DNA from: Syntrophorhabdaceae bacterium
GTDB lineage: Bacteria; Desulfobacterota; Syntrophorhabdia; Syntrophorhabdales; Syntrophorhabdaceae
Direction of reading: 5' to 3'
Length of the DNA: 64,000 nt
NCBI GenBank assembly: GCA_035541755.1
Contig: DATKMQ010000066.1
Coordinates: forward strand, 1 to 64,000
Within the stretch, counting starts at the first letter, position 1; each line of letters starts with the position of its first letter. The notes under the pieces were generated by a model. The model was not told the origin of the DNA and ran no database searches. It saw only the letters and a list, made by a program, of their open reading frames with translations. The position numbers were made by a program, and so were the translations under genes. Positions 1 to 9,112 of this stretch are shown here, in pieces.

Positions 1-729
1 TCCTTGAAGGGCGCGGCGCTTGAGGACTACCGCAGGGGCATCCAGGCCGTTCTTCAGAACCCTTACGCTTCCTTGAACGGGCGGATGAGGATCTGGCGCA
101 TCGTGGGCGAACCGCTCATCGTACGGGGAGAGCGGCTGAGCGCGGTCAAGAAAAAGGTAGATGAACTCCTGGATCTTGTCATGCTCCCTGCCTGTGGGGA
201 CCGTTTCCCGCACGAGATGAGCGCCGGACAGAGGCAGCAGGTGGCCATAGCGCGGGCACTTTCCATCAATCCGAAATTCATTGTGCTCGACGAGCCCACA
301 TCGCTCCTCGACGTCTCAGCCCAGGCCTCGATCCTCAACATGATCGTGGCACTCCAGAAGAAATTTTTTCTCACCTACCTGTTTATTTCCCACAACCTTG
401 CGGTGGTCCGCTTTGTGAGCAATCGGGTAGGCGTCATGTACTGCGGGAAGCTCGTAGAACTGGCCGACAGCGAGGCACTTTATTCCAACCCCCTGCATCC
501 GTACACCAACGCCCTGCTTTCATCCATCCCTGATCCAGATCCCGAGTCGGACAAGAAGGAGATGGTTCTCGAAGGGGATGTGGTAAGCCCAATCGACCCG
601 CCGCCAGGCTGTCGATTCTATCTTCGCTGCAGTGAACGCATGGACCTGTGCAGGGAAGCTGAACCTACTCTGCTCCAAGCGGGACAGCGCCACCTCGTGG
701 CGTGTCACCTGCGCAAAGCTAGCCCTTAG
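1..729 (+). CDS. Peptide ABC transporter ATP-binding protein, 5' truncated by the window edge
   Basis: This is the C-terminal part of an Opp/Dpp-type ATPase that powers uptake of di- or oligopeptides from the cytoplasmic side of the membrane. The frame is open to base 1 and the Walker A motif is missing, so the true start lies upstream. Visible are the Q-loop (QNPYASLN), the ABC signature (SAGQRQQ), Walker B with its glutamate (FIVLDEP), the D-loop and the switch histidine (ISHN). The C-terminus has the oligopeptide/dipeptide transporter extension, including the motif HPYTNALLSSIP and a cysteine cluster (C-x5-C-x6-C) typical of DppF/OppF. It stops 29 nt before the dehydrogenase gene. Peptide uptake next to amino-acid catabolism fits a fermentative lifestyle. 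The substrate cannot be told from this fragment. Confidence 0.9.
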   Translation, partial: SLKGAALEDYRRGIQAVLQNPYASLNGRMRIWRIVGEPLIVRGERLSAVKKKVDELLDLVMLPACGDRFPHEMSAGQRQQVAIARALSINPKFIVLDEPTSLLDVSAQASILNMIVALQKKFFLTYLFISHNLAVVRFVSNRVGVMYCGKLVELADSEALYSNPLHPYTNALLSSIPDPDPESDKKEMVLEGDVVSPIDPPPGCRFYLRCSERMDLCREAEPTLLQAGQRHLVACHLRKASP

Positions 730-758
730 ACCTGTACCGCAAAGGGAGGAACAAGGCT

Positions 759-1997
759 ATGGAAGAGATGACGGTGAAAACGAAACTGGAGAGATACGAG
801 AAAGAACCGCCGCTTGCGGTCTTTCATTGGAACGACAGCGAAACTGAGGCACGGGGCTGGGTGGTCATCAACTCATTGAGAGGAAACTCCTGCGGCGGGG
901 GCACGAGGATGCGCAAGGGCTGTACCGAGCAGGAAGTCCTGGCACTCGCCAAAACCATGGAGATCAAGTTTACGGTCAGCGGTCCTCCCATAGGAGGAGC
1001 CAAGTCCGGCATCGATTTCGATCCCGCAGACCCTCGCAAGCGAGGCGTTCTCGAACGCTGGTATCGATGCATCAAACCGTTGTTGAAAGAGTACTATGGA
1101 ACCGGCGGCGACATGAATGTGGACTCAAACACTGAAGTCATACCTGCAACCCGCGCCTGCGGCATCCTCGACCCTCAAGAAGGGGCGATCAGAGGGCACT
1201 ACCATCCGGACGACGACCAGATGAAGGTTAAGATCGAGCAGATGGGTCGCGGGGTTCGCCTTCCTGTCACCGATGCGACTTTAGCTCCCCCCGGGAACCG
1301 GGTCTTTGAGACGGCCGACCTGGTCACAGGCTGGGGTGTTGCTGAGTCGGTGCGCCATTTCTATGATATATACGGCGGCACCATCAAAGGGAAGAGGGCC
1401 ATAATCCAGGGCTTCGGAAACGTTGCCGCCCCGGCAGCATACTATCTTGCGCAAAGCGGCGCCCGCATCGTCGGAATAATTGACAAAGTCGGCGGCATCA
1501 TTGAGCCTCAGGGCATCTCACTCGATGAGGTAGTACACCTTATGACGGCACGAACAGGTAACTTCCTTATCTCACCAGGTCTTATGAGCTATGATGAGGC
1601 AAACCAAAAGATCTGGTCCACCGGCGCCGAAATCTTCATACCCGCGGCCGCATCCCGGCTCGTAACCCAGGGCCAGGTGGACGAACTTCTGGCGCACGGT
1701 CTCGAGGTCATCTCAGCCGGAGCGAATGTGCCCTTCGCCGACCAGGCTATCTTCTACGGGTCCATCGCTCAATTTGCAGACGCTCGCGCGGCCGTCATCC
1801 CCGACTTCATCGCAAACTGCGGCATGGCAAGGACCTTCTGCTACCTCCAGGGAGACAATGTGGTGATGTCGGACCGGGCGATCTTCGATGACGTGAGCAA
1901 AACCGTGAGAATCGCCCTCGAGAAGACCTGCAAACGTAACCCCTCAAGGGTACGCCTGACCGAGACTGCGCTGGCAGTAGCTCTTGATAGAATGTGA
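759..1997 (+). CDS. Glu/Leu/Phe/Val dehydrogenase family protein (412 aa)
   Basis: An oxidative deaminase of the glutamate/leucine/phenylalanine/valine dehydrogenase family, cytoplasmic and NAD(P)-dependent. The N-terminal dimerisation and catalytic domain holds the lysine motif GGAKSGI (Lys82) and the glycine-rich GGGTRM. The Rossmann domain starts with the dinucleotide loop GFGNVA at residues 218-223. The start at 759 is set by a strong ribosome binding site (AAAGGGAGG) ten bases upstream. The insert around residues 135-180 is longer than in compact leucine dehydrogenases. It lies between a peptide transporter ATPase and tryptophanase, so a catabolic role in amino-acid fermentation is inferred. 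Which amino acid it uses cannot be decided by eye; glutamate is the default guess. Confidence 0.88.
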   Translation: MEEMTVKTKLERYEKEPPLAVFHWNDSETEARGWVVINSLRGNSCGGGTRMRKGCTEQEVLALAKTMEIKFTVSGPPIGGAKSGIDFDPADPRKRGVLERWYRCIKPLLKEYYGTGGDMNVDSNTEVIPATRACGILDPQEGAIRGHYHPDDDQMKVKIEQMGRGVRLPVTDATLAPPGNRVFETADLVTGWGVAESVRHFYDIYGGTIKGKRAIIQGFGNVAAPAAYYLAQSGARIVGIIDKVGGIIEPQGISLDEVVHLMTARTGNFLISPGLMSYDEANQKIWSTGAEIFIPAAASRLVTQGQVDELLAHGLEVISAGANVPFADQAIFYGSIAQFADARAAVIPDFIANCGMARTFCYLQGDNVVMSDRAIFDDVSKTVRIALEKTCKRNPSRVRLTETALAVALDRM

Positions 1998-2081
1998 AGA
2001 CACACAGGGATTGATACATGCAGTATACACGCATACGTGGGATTTCGTCCGGCAGAAAAGCCTGACACAGGAGGAATTGGC

Positions 2082-3464
2082 ATGGCCAGAAAGGCTGAAC
2101 CTTATCGTATCAAGATGGTTGAACCCATTCGTCTGATTTCGAAAGAGCAGAGGATTGAGGCTTTAGAGATTGCGGGGTACAACCCTTTTGCCCTCAAGTC
2201 TGAAGATGTCTACATCGACCTTTTGACGGACAGCGGCACCGGCGCTATGAGCGACCGTCAGTGGTCGGCTCTGATGCTCGCCGACGAGGCTTACGCGGGG
2301 AGCAGATCATTCTACAAAGTCAAGGACGCGGTAAAAGACATTTTCAGCTACAACTATGTAATCCCCACCCACCAGGGACGCGGCGCCGAACAGGTGCTCT
2401 TTCCGGCCCTGATCAAGAAAAAGGGCCAGTATGTACTTGGCAACATGCATTTTGACACGACCATGGCCTGGATCGAGCTTTCCGGGGGGGTACCCGTGAA
2501 TTTGGTGATTGAGGATGCCTTCAACACAGAAAAGGAACATCCTTTCAAGGGCAACTTCGACCTTAATCGTCTGGAGAGCTTTATCGTGGAAAAAGGCGCC
2601 GAGAATATCGCCTTTATTATACCCACCATCACGTGCAATTCAGCCGGGGGTCAGCCGGTCTCCATGGAGAATATACGGGGAGTCAAGAAGATCGCAGACA
2701 AATATGGGATAAGGATCAGCTTTGACTCTGCACGCTTTGCTGAAAACGCGTACTTCATCAAGAAGCGTGAGCCGGCCTTCTCAAACAAAAGCATCAAGGA
2801 GATCGTCCGTGAGATGCATGAGATGGGCGATTGTCTGACCATGAGCGCCAAGAAGGATGCTATCGTGAATATGGGAGGCCTGATCGCCATCAGGGAGGAC
2901 GCGGAACTGCTCGCTGTGGCGAGCGCCACCTGCGTACCCAGGGAAGGCTTTATCACGTATGGGGGTCTCTCCGGACGCGATATGGAATGCCTGGCCGTGG
3001 GGCTTGAGGAGGGGCTTGACAACGATTACCTGGAAAGCAGGATCGGACAGGTCGAATATCTCGGGGAGGAGCTGCGCAAGCGGGGCATCCCCATTCAATG
3101 GCCGGTAGGGGGGCATGCGGTCTTTGTCGATGCCGGCAGAATGCTCCCTCACATTCCCGCAGAGCGTTTCCCCGCCCAGGCGCTCTGCAATGAGCTCTAT
3201 ATCGAAGCAGGGGTCCGGGCCACGGAGATAGGTTCGCTCATGCTCGGCCGTGACCCCGCTACGGGTGAGCAGAAGAAATCGGGCATGGAGCTTATGCGGC
3301 TCACCATTCCCCGCCGGGTCTATACGGACCTGCACATGGATGTGGTGATAGGCGCCCTGGAGAAAATCATGGAGCGCCGTTCCCAGATCGCCGGGCTCGA
3401 TTTTGTGTACGAGCCTAAAGTGCTGCGCCATTTTCTTTGTCGGCTAAAGCCTCTTAATCGCTGA
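2082..3464 (+). CDS. tnaA: Tryptophanase (tryptophan indole-lyase), 460 aa
   Basis: A PLP enzyme of the beta-eliminating lyase family that splits L-tryptophan into indole, pyruvate and ammonia. The start at 2082 follows an AGGAGG box; an upstream in-frame start at 2037 has no such box. The PLP lysine region [13 protein letters not shown] is at about residues 255-265. The family splits into tryptophanase and tyrosine phenol-lyase. This protein has the tryptophanase version at the two positions that separate them: Asp in FDTT (about residue 125) and His in VLRHF (about residue 450), where the phenol-lyase has Thr and Phe. The FAENAYFIK and [13 protein letters not shown] segments also read like tryptophanase. 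I saw no convincing tnaC leader peptide in the 84-nt gap upstream. Confidence 0.9.
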   Translation: MARKAEPYRIKMVEPIRLISKEQRIEALEIAGYNPFALKSEDVYIDLLTDSGTGAMSDRQWSALMLADEAYAGSRSFYKVKDAVKDIFSYNYVIPTHQGRGAEQVLFPALIKKKGQYVLGNMHFDTTMAWIELSGGVPVNLVIEDAFNTEKEHPFKGNFDLNRLESFIVEKGAENIAFIIPTITCNSAGGQPVSMENIRGVKKIADKYGIRISFDSARFAENAYFIKKREPAFSNKSIKEIVREMHEMGDCLTMSAKKDAIVNMGGLIAIREDAELLAVASATCVPREGFITYGGLSGRDMECLAVGLEEGLDNDYLESRIGQVEYLGEELRKRGIPIQWPVGGHAVFVDAGRMLPHIPAERFPAQALCNELYIEAGVRATEIGSLMLGRDPATGEQKKSGMELMRLTIPRRVYTDLHMDVVIGALEKIMERRSQIAGLDFVYEPKVLRHFLCRLKPLNR

Positions 3465-3644
3465 TTAAGAGACCGTGGCCCCCTGACCCGCTTTTCGTAC
3501 AGAATAAGAATCGTGCCGGAATGGCCGCGTGAGCCTCATCTCGACGACCCTTAAACGGCTGACTTCAAGCCCGCTTTGATCGTTTACGCTTGAGTAAAAA
3601 CAAAAACCGTTTTATTATTGTCGGGGAAAAGGTTATCTGGCCGG

Positions 3645-4826
3645 ATGAGCACGAACATCACATTGATTGTACTGCTTGCTGTCGTAGTAATTCTACTTAT
3701 CGTCTATCGACGCGCCCGAAAGCAGAAGGTTAAGGCCCCGTCGGTTAAGACGGGAGCCGCAACTACGAGGCCGGCGCCCCCGCAGGGCGCGCAGAGAAGG
3801 GCTGAGCAAGCGTCAGTCAAGCCCGATCCTCCAAAGACGGGCGATGTTACATCCGATGGCAACCCGCAGACCACTGAAATCACCTACTCTCCCGTTCCGG
3901 AGGGGGTTTTACCCAAGCCTCTCAGTGAAATTGATAGCGGCGTAATGAGGGAGGTACAGGGAAAGATCTCGGGCGTGCAGCCCATACCCTCCAACTCGAT
4001 GAAGCTTTTGGATCTCTTAAATAATCCCTTTTCAAGTTGGAATGAGATAGTGAAGGTCGTTTCCACAAACCCCATGTTCTCTGCGAGGGCCCTTCAGGCT
4101 GTCAATTCAGTATATTTTAACCTTCCGGACAAGGTAACTTCTATAGGAAGGGCCATAACTTTGCTGGGGTATAACAGCTTACGATCGCTCGTTATGGGCG
4201 ATCTCCTCGAAGGATTGAAAGCGAGGGACAAGAACGACACGGCCGACGCATACGTTAATGCCTATACCCATTCGGCCGTTGTCTCTGCCTGTTCGGGATA
4301 TCTTGGCAGGACCGTTTTTCAGAGTTCCGAGTATGACCTTGCTACCATAGGTCTTTTTCACGACATCGGGAAATATTTCATTGCCGAGCTTGATCCTTCC
4401 TCCGGAGCCCTGCCCAAGCCGCCGCTATACTGGCTGAAGACCATGCGGCCCAGACCTCCCCTCGTGATTCAAGAACAGATAGAGTTCGGCATAGACCATT
4501 CCATGCTGGGAAGCTTACTCGCCGAGAAATGGCAGTTGTCGGAGGAGATAAGGTATGGCATCGAGTATCACCACTATCCGTCGTTTGTCCCCCCCGAAAA
4601 CATACCTGACGCCTATGTAACCAAGAGTTTTGTGGTTTGTCTGTCTGATCTTATCTGTAAAGCCCTTGGTTACTGTATGAACGATGCCGAGATACTGCCC
4701 ATACGGCCGGAGTATTACGATAAATTTGGTCTGGACCACGACCCTACCAGGCTTATCACTCCCGGCCTCACGAAAGAGATCGCGAATGCATATTTCGCGG
4801 TCAGGAACTACATCGACACCACGTAG
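3645..4826 (+). CDS. Membrane-anchored HDOD domain protein (393 aa)
   Basis: A signalling protein with one N-terminal membrane segment (about residues 5-22), then a low-complexity Pro/Lys linker to about residue 95, then an HDOD domain. HDOD is related to HD phosphohydrolases and found in bacterial regulators. The domain begins near VQPIPSNSMKLLDLLNN and carries an HD pair in LFHDIGKYF. HDOD proteins often lack phosphohydrolase activity and work by protein contacts; whether this one is catalytic is unknown. The start at 3645 is preferred because it puts the membrane segment directly at the N-terminus; an upstream TTG at 3618 is also possible. It lies between tnaA and the molybdenum hydroxylase genes on the same strand, 71 nt from the latter. 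Confidence 0.82.
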   Translation: MSTNITLIVLLAVVVILLIVYRRARKQKVKAPSVKTGAATTRPAPPQGAQRRAEQASVKPDPPKTGDVTSDGNPQTTEITYSPVPEGVLPKPLSEIDSGVMREVQGKISGVQPIPSNSMKLLDLLNNPFSSWNEIVKVVSTNPMFSARALQAVNSVYFNLPDKVTSIGRAITLLGYNSLRSLVMGDLLEGLKARDKNDTADAYVNAYTHSAVVSACSGYLGRTVFQSSEYDLATIGLFHDIGKYFIAELDPSSGALPKPPLYWLKTMRPRPPLVIQEQIEFGIDHSMLGSLLAEKWQLSEEIRYGIEYHHYPSFVPPENIPDAYVTKSFVVCLSDLICKALGYCMNDAEILPIRPEYYDKFGLDHDPTRLITPGLTKEIANAYFAVRNYIDTT

Positions 4827-4897
4827 GGCGCTCGCAAGATTTCCTGAAAGGGACTTGAACTTTTCGTTGCATCCGATATGGACAGAGAGGAAAAGGT

Positions 4898-5434
4898 ATG
4901 GCCACAACAAGAAAAGCCAGGCAGACTATACAGCATGGGGAGACCCAAAGCGTAGCACTGAAGATAAACGGTAACGATTACCAGTTTGCTGTAGGTTGCG
5001 GGTCGCTTGAGGTAGATCCCGCAGAGACGTTGTCATCTACCTTGAGAGACCGATTGGGCCTCACCGGTACCAAGGTTTCCTGCGATGAAGGGGCCTGCGG
5101 ATGCTGCACGGTCCTGATTAACGGGAAGGCGGTTAATTCATGTATGACACTCACGGCTGAGTGCGGGGGCAAGGAGATAACGACCATTGAGGGCTTAAGC
5201 GATGCTCAAACCGGCTCACTCGATCCTTTGCAGCAATCGTTTATCGAACAGACTGCATTCCAGTGTGGGTTTTGCACACCCGGCATAATCATGAGCGCAA
5301 GGGCACTCCTCAACGAAAACCCCTCCCCTACGGACGAGCAGATTCAGGAGGGCCTGTCCGGAAACTTCTGTCGCTGCATCAGTCACTACCAGGTCATAGA
5401 GGCGGTTAAGGCCGCTTTCGGGAAAGGGAGATAG
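4898..5434 (+). CDS. [2Fe-2S] small subunit of a xanthine dehydrogenase-family enzyme (178 aa)
   Basis: Electron-transfer subunit of a three-subunit molybdenum hydroxylase. The N-terminal plant-type ferredoxin cluster is bound by Cys62, Cys67, Cys70 and Cys82 (motif CDEGACGCC then C). The C-terminal four-helix domain binds the second cluster through Cys123, Cys126, Cys158 and Cys160 (CGFCTPG and CRC). The N-terminus is about 18 residues longer than usual and polar, with no signal peptide, so the enzyme is probably cytoplasmic. The start follows GAGAGGAAAAGG. It is three bases from the large subunit gene, so the subunits are co-transcribed. Relatives include HcrC of 4-hydroxybenzoyl-CoA reductase and CoxS of CO dehydrogenase. 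Confidence 0.93.
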   Translation: MATTRKARQTIQHGETQSVALKINGNDYQFAVGCGSLEVDPAETLSSTLRDRLGLTGTKVSCDEGACGCCTVLINGKAVNSCMTLTAECGGKEITTIEGLSDAQTGSLDPLQQSFIEQTAFQCGFCTPGIIMSARALLNENPSPTDEQIQEGLSGNFCRCISHYQVIEAVKAAFGKGR

Positions 5435-5437
5435 GGT

Positions 5438-7741
5438 ATGGCTGAGCAGTACCGGTTTATCGGCAAACCCATACCCCGACAGGATGCTCGGCAAATTGTG
5501 ACAGGCAAAGCCCGGTTTCTCGATGACATCACGCTCCCTGACATGCTCTATGGGGCGGTACTCCGAAGTCCACACGCCCACGCCTCGATCGTAAGCATAG
5601 ACAAGACAAAGGCGTGTGCCCTGCCTGGGGTCAAGGCCGTGCTTTCATGGCAGGACATACCTGACTGGAAAGGTGGACAGGGCAATACCACCCGCGTTCT
5701 CGACCACAAGGTTCGATTTGTCGGTGATGCCGTGGCACTCGTTGCCGCTCAAACCAAAAAGATAGCAGAGGACGCGCTCCGTCTCATAGACGTGGAGTAT
5801 GAGGTTATACCCGCAATCTTCGATCCTGAAGAGGCGGTAAAGCCCGGGGCGCCTCAACTCTACGAGACATGTCCGGGCAACATCATGCCCCCTGGTGTCC
5901 CCGCTTGGGGCGGACCGAAAAGCCTGCAGGGAATCATGATGGGAGATGTGGATCACGGGTTCGCGGAGGCGGACGTGGTCGCCGAAGGCACGTTCGTTTA
6001 CGACAATATAGCCAATCCAACGCCGCCCGAGTCTCCCGGGGCCATCGCCCTGTGGGAGGAGCCAAACCTGCTGACGGTCTGGGTATCGGACCAGTCCTTT
6101 TACAAGCATGTGTTCTATCTCAAGAGGATTGTTGGAAAGGACGTTGAGGTCAGGACCTTTGGCGGGCCCTGCGGGGGAAGTTATGGTTCGAAATCCATGT
6201 CATGGCAGGTCCAGTTGTATGCGGCGCTCTTGAGCAGGGCTACTGAGAGACCCGTAAAGGTTATTTTCAGCAAAGAAGAGCACCTTGCCGCTTTTGTGCT
6301 TCGGCCCGCTTCACGCATGTGTGCAAGAGTTGGCATGAAGAAAGATGGCACGGTCACGGCTGTCTCGGGTGAGTGGATGCTCGATACGGGTTATTACTCT
6401 CAGACGACTCAGGCACAGGTTGCGGTCGGTTGTGGTGAGGCACAGCTCGCCGTTAGGTGTGCGAACTGGAACCTCAAGACTTCCATCGTATGCACCAACA
6501 GAAGCGCATCAGGTATTGTCCGTGGATTCGGGGGGCAGGAGCTCAAATGCACGCTCATCCCTGTCTTAAGCCTGGCAATGGCAAAGGTTAATCTGGATCC
6601 TGTGGAATTCTTCAAGAAAAACTATGTGAAGCCGGGCGACGGGTATTTCTGGCGCGATGGGCTATGGTATACGTACAGGGGCATCGATTATGCGGAGGCC
6701 ATGGAAGAGGGCGCTCGCCGGTTCAAATGGAAAGAAAAATGGAAGGGCTGGCTCAAGCCGACCTTAGCCAATGGCGCGAAGAGAAGGGGTATCGGGGTGG
6801 GCATTCACGGCAATGCCGATATCGGTGAAGATGCTTCAGAGGCATATGTCCGTCTTGATGCAGACGGGAGCGCAAAGATTTTTACGTGCCTTGCAGAGCA
6901 CGGAACAGGCCAAAAAACCAACATCACCCGGATGGCGGCGGAGGTGCTTCGATTGCCGCTCGCGCGCATCTTCCAGATTCCATCAGATTCTCTGATCAGT
7001 CCGCACGAGCGTGGGCCCGGTGGAAGCCGCATGACCTATGCAGCCGGTTCTGCCGTGATAAAAGCAGCCGAGGACGCAATACGAAAGCTTCTGGACATGG
7101 CTCAACCCCTGCTTGGCGCGCCATCGCATGAGTTAGAGACTGAAGATGGCATGATTTTTTGCAAGGACAAACCCGAAAGAAAGGTACCCTGGGAGGCGGT
7201 GCTCGGTGCAAGCCACACCTGCATGGGCTATGGACGGTTCGAGCAGGACTTCACTCTTGCCAATTGCATGATCTCCTTTGTAGAGGTTGAAGTTGACGTG
7301 CAGAGCGGCAGGGCATCTCTCGTGCAAGTTCTCAACGCCACGAATGTGGGGCAGATCATCGACCCGCCCGGTCTCAGAGGACAGATGAACGGGTGTCTCG
7401 GGTCCGGAGGCATCGACAGCGCTCTTTTTGAGGAGACTGTCCTTGACCGCCGCACAGGGCACATGCTTAATTCAAACATGATCGACTACAAATGGCGGAC
7501 TTTTACGGATTTGCCCCCCATCGAGAATGTTGTGCTCGAGACGCCTATTGAAAGCCATCGGTTCCATGCGGTAGGCGTGGGTGAGGTAGCGACCGCCCCC
7601 GGGCCCGTAGCAGTCTTTATGGCGGTTTCCAACGCCATCGGGACGTGGCTGCATGAATATCCTGCTACGCCTGAGAGGGTGCTATCGGCGCTGAAGGCAG
7701 CGCCGGCCAATGTGGCAGAGAACAAGGGGGACGGCTTTTGA
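5438..7741 (+). CDS. Molybdopterin-binding large subunit of a xanthine dehydrogenase-family enzyme (767 aa)
   Basis: Catalytic subunit carrying the molybdenum cofactor. It starts with the aldehyde oxidase/xanthine dehydrogenase a/b hammerhead domain (about residues 15-130, motif GKARFLDDI). The molybdopterin-binding segments VRTFGGPCGGSYGSK and VRGFGGQE follow. The family's catalytic glutamate sits in GVGEVATAPGP near residue 715. The length is typical for separate-subunit enzymes. Substrate cannot be read directly. The gene order small-large-FAD and the cysteine-rich loop in the neighbouring FAD subunit point towards the 4-hydroxybenzoyl-CoA reductase group, but a hydroxylase acting on an aromatic or N-heterocyclic compound is equally possible. 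It overlaps the FAD subunit by 4 nt. Confidence 0.92.
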   Translation: MAEQYRFIGKPIPRQDARQIVTGKARFLDDITLPDMLYGAVLRSPHAHASIVSIDKTKACALPGVKAVLSWQDIPDWKGGQGNTTRVLDHKVRFVGDAVALVAAQTKKIAEDALRLIDVEYEVIPAIFDPEEAVKPGAPQLYETCPGNIMPPGVPAWGGPKSLQGIMMGDVDHGFAEADVVAEGTFVYDNIANPTPPESPGAIALWEEPNLLTVWVSDQSFYKHVFYLKRIVGKDVEVRTFGGPCGGSYGSKSMSWQVQLYAALLSRATERPVKVIFSKEEHLAAFVLRPASRMCARVGMKKDGTVTAVSGEWMLDTGYYSQTTQAQVAVGCGEAQLAVRCANWNLKTSIVCTNRSASGIVRGFGGQELKCTLIPVLSLAMAKVNLDPVEFFKKNYVKPGDGYFWRDGLWYTYRGIDYAEAMEEGARRFKWKEKWKGWLKPTLANGAKRRGIGVGIHGNADIGEDASEAYVRLDADGSAKIFTCLAEHGTGQKTNITRMAAEVLRLPLARIFQIPSDSLISPHERGPGGSRMTYAAGSAVIKAAEDAIRKLLDMAQPLLGAPSHELETEDGMIFCKDKPERKVPWEAVLGASHTCMGYGRFEQDFTLANCMISFVEVEVDVQSGRASLVQVLNATNVGQIIDPPGLRGQMNGCLGSGGIDSALFEETVLDRRTGHMLNSNMIDYKWRTFTDLPPIENVVLETPIESHRFHAVGVGEVATAPGPVAVFMAVSNAIGTWLHEYPATPERVLSALKAAPANVAENKGDGF

Positions 7742-8733
7742 GATCTTTCACTCACATCAGTGCGCATTCTGTGCATGAGGTCTGTTCGATTCTTGCGGCA
7801 CGTAAGGGCAGGGCCCGGATCAATGCGGGCGGGACCGATCTTCTTTCCGCCCTAAAGAAGGAGATTCTTAGGGAATACCCGGAAGTGCTCATCAATGTCA
7901 AAACCATCCCGGGCCTCGATTACGCTGAGGAACGCGGCAATCTCCTCAAGATCGGCGCGCTCGCCAGGCTCGCCGATCTCGCGACATCACCGCTAATCAT
8001 TGACAGGTTCAGTGTAATTGCTGAAGCAGCACATTCTGTGGCAACGCCGCAGACGCGCAACGTGGCCACGGTCGGTGGAAACCTCTGTCAGGATGTACGC
8101 TGCTGGTACTATCGTTACCCACGGATTATCGGAGGACCCGTCATGTGTGCCCGCAAGGGCAAAGGGCCATGCCATGCGATTCAAGGCGATAACAGATATC
8201 ATGCCCTGTTCGGGGGCAAAAAATGTTTTGCCGTATGCCCCTCCGATATGGCTACCGCCTTAGCCGCGTTAAACGGCGAACTTTCGGCGGTAAACGCGTC
8301 AGGTAACATAAGGAAGATACCCATAACCGAATTCTTCCATCCCCTTGGAAACGACCTTGCGCACGATGAAATGGTGACCGAGATAGAGATACCCGCTCTT
8401 GAGCAAACAACGACGCAGAAGTTCCTCAAATTTTCTTTGAGAAACCCCATAGATTTTGCCGTGGTAAGCGTTGCAGTGGTTTTGAGCGTGAAAAAGAAGA
8501 AATGCGCGGACGTCCGCATCGCTCTGGGCGCCCTATCCCCGGGGCCGCTACGCGCGGAAGAGGCCGAGGGCGCGCTAATCGGAGAACCCTTAACCGAACA
8601 AATGGCTGCCAAAGCGGCGGACATCGCCCTATCCCGGGTAAAACCTCTCAGTATGAATGCCTACAAGATAGACATTGCCAGGACACTGATTAAGGACGCT
8701 ATCTTGGCCTGTTCTCGAGAGGCTTGTCGGTAA
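7738..8733 (+). CDS. FAD-binding subunit with HcrB-like extra cysteine loop (331 aa)
   Basis: FAD-binding medium subunit of the molybdenum enzyme. The FAD motifs are INAGGTDLL (residues 29-36) and TVGGNLCQD (111-119). Between about residues 117 and 167 there is an insertion with six cysteines (117, 122, 137, 145, 163, 167). A comparable loop in 4-hydroxybenzoyl-CoA reductase subunit HcrB binds an extra [4Fe-4S] cluster, which in that enzyme belongs to the unusual low-potential electron path for reductive dehydroxylation; ordinary xanthine dehydrogenase FAD subunits lack it. The start is a TTG overlapping the large subunit stop, with AAGGGGG upstream. This is the last gene before the accessory island, so the operon ends here. 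Confidence 0.9.
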   Translation: MRSFTHISAHSVHEVCSILAARKGRARINAGGTDLLSALKKEILREYPEVLINVKTIPGLDYAEERGNLLKIGALARLADLATSPLIIDRFSVIAEAAHSVATPQTRNVATVGGNLCQDVRCWYYRYPRIIGGPVMCARKGKGPCHAIQGDNRYHALFGGKKCFAVCPSDMATALAALNGELSAVNASGNIRKIPITEFFHPLGNDLAHDEMVTEIEIPALEQTTTQKFLKFSLRNPIDFAVVSVAVVLSVKKKKCADVRIALGALSPGPLRAEEAEGALIGEPLTEQMAAKAADIALSRVKPLSMNAYKIDIARTLIKDAILACSREACR

Positions 8734-8884
8734 CTCACATCCGGGTCGGACTCTGTGCGAGGGCGTGGCGCTCGCCGGGACGCGCCGAGATATCATATAA
8801 CCTCCCAATGTAATTGATCCCTTTGGTTAAGTGGCTCGGCTCACGCCCTGATCGTATCGGCGGCTTTTTCGCTCATAACATATC

Positions 8885-8917
8885 GTAATCGTTATATTTG
8901 ATACAAATCACACTTTC
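8885..8917 (+). repeat. 33-bp FNR-like dispersed repeat, copy 1
   Basis: Leftmost of eight copies. It begins GTAATCGTTATATT and continues with the conserved TGATACAAATCACACTTTC. The core TTGAT-ACAA-ATCA is an FNR/CRP-type dyad. No gene starts close downstream. Confidence 0.8.
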
Positions 8918-8997
8918 TGTGGCACAGATTGGCATTTATTCCATGTTTTGGGACACTTTTTGTGCCAATATCCTGGCTTGTCGGCGTATAATCTGTT

Positions 8998-9030
8998 GTA
9001 ATTATTATAGTTGACACAAATCACACTTTT
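8998..9030 (+). repeat. 33-bp FNR-like dispersed repeat, copy 2
   Basis: Starts GTAATTATTATAGT and continues TGACACAAATCACACTTTT, with one change in the dyad core. It lies 113 bp from copy 1 and about 55 bp upstream of the promoter of the structured RNA at 9113, so it could regulate that promoter. Confidence 0.8.
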
Positions 9031-9084
9031 CTGTTTTGCATTTTCGTTCGCGATTATATATTTAAGAAACCCAAAACATATTGA

Positions 9085-9112
9085 TTGACAATATCGTGTC
9101 TCGGTCTACAAT
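9085..9112 (+). promoter_or_regulatory. Sigma-70 promoter of the structured RNA
   Basis: A TTGACA -35 element at 9085-9090 and a TACAAT -10 element at 9107-9112, spaced 16 bp. The predicted start near 9119 falls on the first base pairs of the RNA's closing stem, so the promoter fits the RNA boundary. Confidence 0.65.

Larger units (their letters stand above)
8734..9084. other. Gene-free left edge of the accessory island
   Basis: I see no supported gene here. The stretch is more AT-rich than the genes to its left and holds two of the eight 33-bp repeats. Between them is a small inverted repeat of TGGCACA with TGTGCCA at about 8921-8976. No terminator with a U-run was found directly after the FAD subunit gene. 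Confidence 0.6.

Noticed and set aside
2020-2067. tnaC-like leader peptide upstream of tnaA
   Set aside because: The 15-codon frame there lacks the tryptophan and proline residues needed for TnaC-type control.
2307-3431. Long minus-strand frames across tnaA and similar shadows elsewhere
   Set aside because: They lie opposite to genes with clear families and motifs and follow from codon bias.
3452-3470. Terminator after tnaA (TCTTAATC-GCT-GATTAAGA)
   Set aside because: The stem includes the stop codon and has no U-run; probably chance or a weak structure.
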